Shown: positions 63,018 to 64,000 of the stretch, in pieces | How the letters are laid out: each line of letters opens with the position of its first letter | Position numbering within the stretch: the stretch's first letter is position 1 | NCBI GenBank assembly: GCA_030448265.1 | Contig: JAUJNG010000017.1 | Span: 63,509-127,508, forward strand | DNA: 64,000 bases | Source of the DNA: Abditibacterium sp. | GTDB taxonomy: Bacteria; Armatimonadota; Abditibacteriia; Abditibacteriales; Abditibacteriaceae | Reading direction: 5' to 3' | Position numbers and translations under genes: made by a program | The notes under the pieces: model-generated | Database searches by the model: none | Told to the model about the DNA's origin: nothing | What the model saw: the letters and a program-made list of their open reading frames with translations, nothing else

Positions 63018-63884
63018 ATGAATAACGACAACATAAACGACAACACTCAGCCAGGAATTTTGGAAGACACTCCCGCCGCCGACGCCAACAAAGGCGCCAC
63101 GCTGGGCGGACTGGGCGGCGCGGCGGTTGGCGCCGCCGCAGGTTCGCTGATTGGGCCGGTCGGCACCGTGATTGGCGCCGTCGCGGGCGGTTTGATGGGC
63201 GCGGGAGCGTCGGGCGCGGCGGTGGCAGCGGTCGAGCAGGTCGAATATGGCAACAGCGACACAAATGTCGTCACGGGCCGCGACAACATTCGCGCTTCGA
63301 GCGACGACACCGTTGTCGATACCGACATCGGCGGCCACAACGCTGTCACCGGCGGCCCCGCCACAACCGAAGCGGGCAACACCGGTCTGGCGACGGGCGC
63401 GGTTGTGGGTGGTCTGCTGGGAACGGCGGTCGCGGGGCCAATCGGCGCCGTCGTGGGCGGAACCGTTGGTTCTCTCCTCGGCGGCGTGGCGGGCGATGCG
63501 ACCGAAGCGACGGCCGACGACACTTCGCGCGCGGCAGCCGCCGACTATTCCGGTTCGGCTTTTCAGGCCGAAGCCGCGATGGGATCGGATGTCACACCGC
63601 TTTCCCCCAGTTCGACGCGCGCCAATGACGACGTAATCGCGCCGTCGAGCCAGACCGATTATCGCAGCGTCGATAACGGCATCGCCAGTGTCGGCGGCAC
63701 CGACGAAAACGCCGATATGGCGCCGATGGGCGGCCTCAGCGTGCCTGGTGTTCGGGTTGGAGGCGATGTGCCAGGCGTGCAAACCGGCGGCGTAACTGGG
63801 CAAGGCGATGATGTTCTCGCTGGCGGCGACGACCGCGACGAAAAAACCGGTGGCCACGTCCTTAACGACCCCGCCAATCGTTGA
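63018..63884 (+). CDS. Glycine-zipper protein with two zipper segments
   Basis: A 288-residue paralogue of the preceding gene: residues 1-80 align closely ('MNNDN.NDN.Q.GI', 'GATLGGLGGAAVGAAAGSLI', 'MGAGASGAAVAAVEQVE'). A second Gly zipper at about 118-158 ('AVVGGLLGTAVAGPIGAVVG') suggests an internal duplication. The tail is Asp/Gly-rich with several 'GVRVGGDVPGVQTGG' type repeats. A terminator follows 12 nt later. Function unknown; possibly a membrane- or surface-coating stress protein. Confidence 0.72.
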   Translation: MNNDNINDNTQPGILEDTPAADANKGATLGGLGGAAVGAAAGSLIGPVGTVIGAVAGGLMGAGASGAAVAAVEQVEYGNSDTNVVTGRDNIRASSDDTVVDTDIGGHNAVTGGPATTEAGNTGLATGAVVGGLLGTAVAGPIGAVVGGTVGSLLGGVAGDATEATADDTSRAAAADYSGSAFQAEAAMGSDVTPLSPSSTRANDDVIAPSSQTDYRSVDNGIASVGGTDENADMAPMGGLSVPGVRVGGDVPGVQTGGVTGQGDDVLAGGDDRDEKTGGHVLNDPANR

Positions 63885-63896
63885 ATTTTGGAATTG

Positions 63897-63931
63897 AAAA
63901 CGCCGCGTCTTTTTGAAGACGCGGCGTTTTT
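63897..63931 (+). terminator. Intrinsic terminator after the glycine-zipper gene
   Basis: Stem AAAACGCCGCGTCTT with AAGACGCGGCGTTTTT, 4-nt loop, T-run. The remaining 69 nt to the window edge has no gene. Confidence 0.9.
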
Positions 63932-64000
63932 GGGTTTTCAGGCGGGGCTTGCGCCCAAAAAACAAATAAAGAATAGTAAAAATAAAGAATAAGAAAAGCC

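Overview
The window looks like part of a bacterial chromosome from a GC-rich, diderm, environmental organism. The best taxonomic hint is the secreted pseudopilin at 32.2-33.1 kb: its type of N-terminus and its C-terminal H-x-D-G-x-N-x-x-Y-x-D-G-H-V signature are characteristic of Armatimonadota and allied lineages, including Abditibacteriota. A complete 16S rRNA gene (26108-27616, minus strand) would settle the placement. An ABC-exported polysaccharide locus and RodA fit a rod-shaped or walled diderm cell. The organism assignment is inference, not an identification.

Layout. 0-5.6 kb: the 3' end of a probable BadF/NAGK-type kinase, then a minus-strand operon of rodA, an SMP-30-like lipoprotein, an unknown gene and a GT-C membrane glycosyltransferase. 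5.8-8.6 kb: Nif3-like protein, a coiled-coil zinc-ribbon protein, a DUF1499 protein and a small gene broken by a stop. 8.6-15 kb (minus): an excisionase-like HTH protein, queA, DUF2905, and two large TPR proteins. 14.9-24.9 kb (plus): an MBL hydrolase, a DUF4091 glycosidase-like protein, glyA, a decayed BrnT/BrnA module, a small caspase/CHAT-like protein, a SRAP peptidase, a MEMO-family protein, ligA and a second MBL protein. 25-28.1 kb (minus): a UDG-like gene and a stand-alone 16S rRNA gene with three candidate promoters, a boxA-like motif, its own processing stem and its own terminator; no 23S or 5S gene follows. 28.1-38.5 kb: aldo/keto reductase, speD, an extracellular nuclease, pseudopilin, S1/P1-like protein, dgt, a zinc-ribbon protein, a sensor kinase and rpiB. 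38.7-56 kb: a one-direction surface-glycan locus with GT2, GT4, GT9-like and GT47-like transferases, a Wzm/Wzt exporter with carbohydrate-binding tail, a DUF4254-like protein and an O-antigen ligase/polymerase-like membrane protein. 56-64 kb: M48 protease, an unknown exported protein, NYN protein, ABC-2 permease, phosphoesterase, tRNA-His, thiD, an epimerase, a Tat-exported Rieske protein and two glycine-zipper proteins.

The most unusual thing is a set of about a dozen long, nearly perfect inverted repeats (arms 15-62 nt) scattered between genes and sometimes inside them. Their sequences differ from locus to locus, except that two loci share one sequence and one element has a solo-arm relative 18 kb away. 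One sits in frame inside the DUF4091 gene, one forms the 5' coding end of the GT-C gene with a strong G-quadruplex pattern, and one spans a gene junction. The near-identity of arms despite unrelated sequences suggests hairpins that are copied, templated or gene-converted as units. No transposase or RAYT gene is visible in the window.
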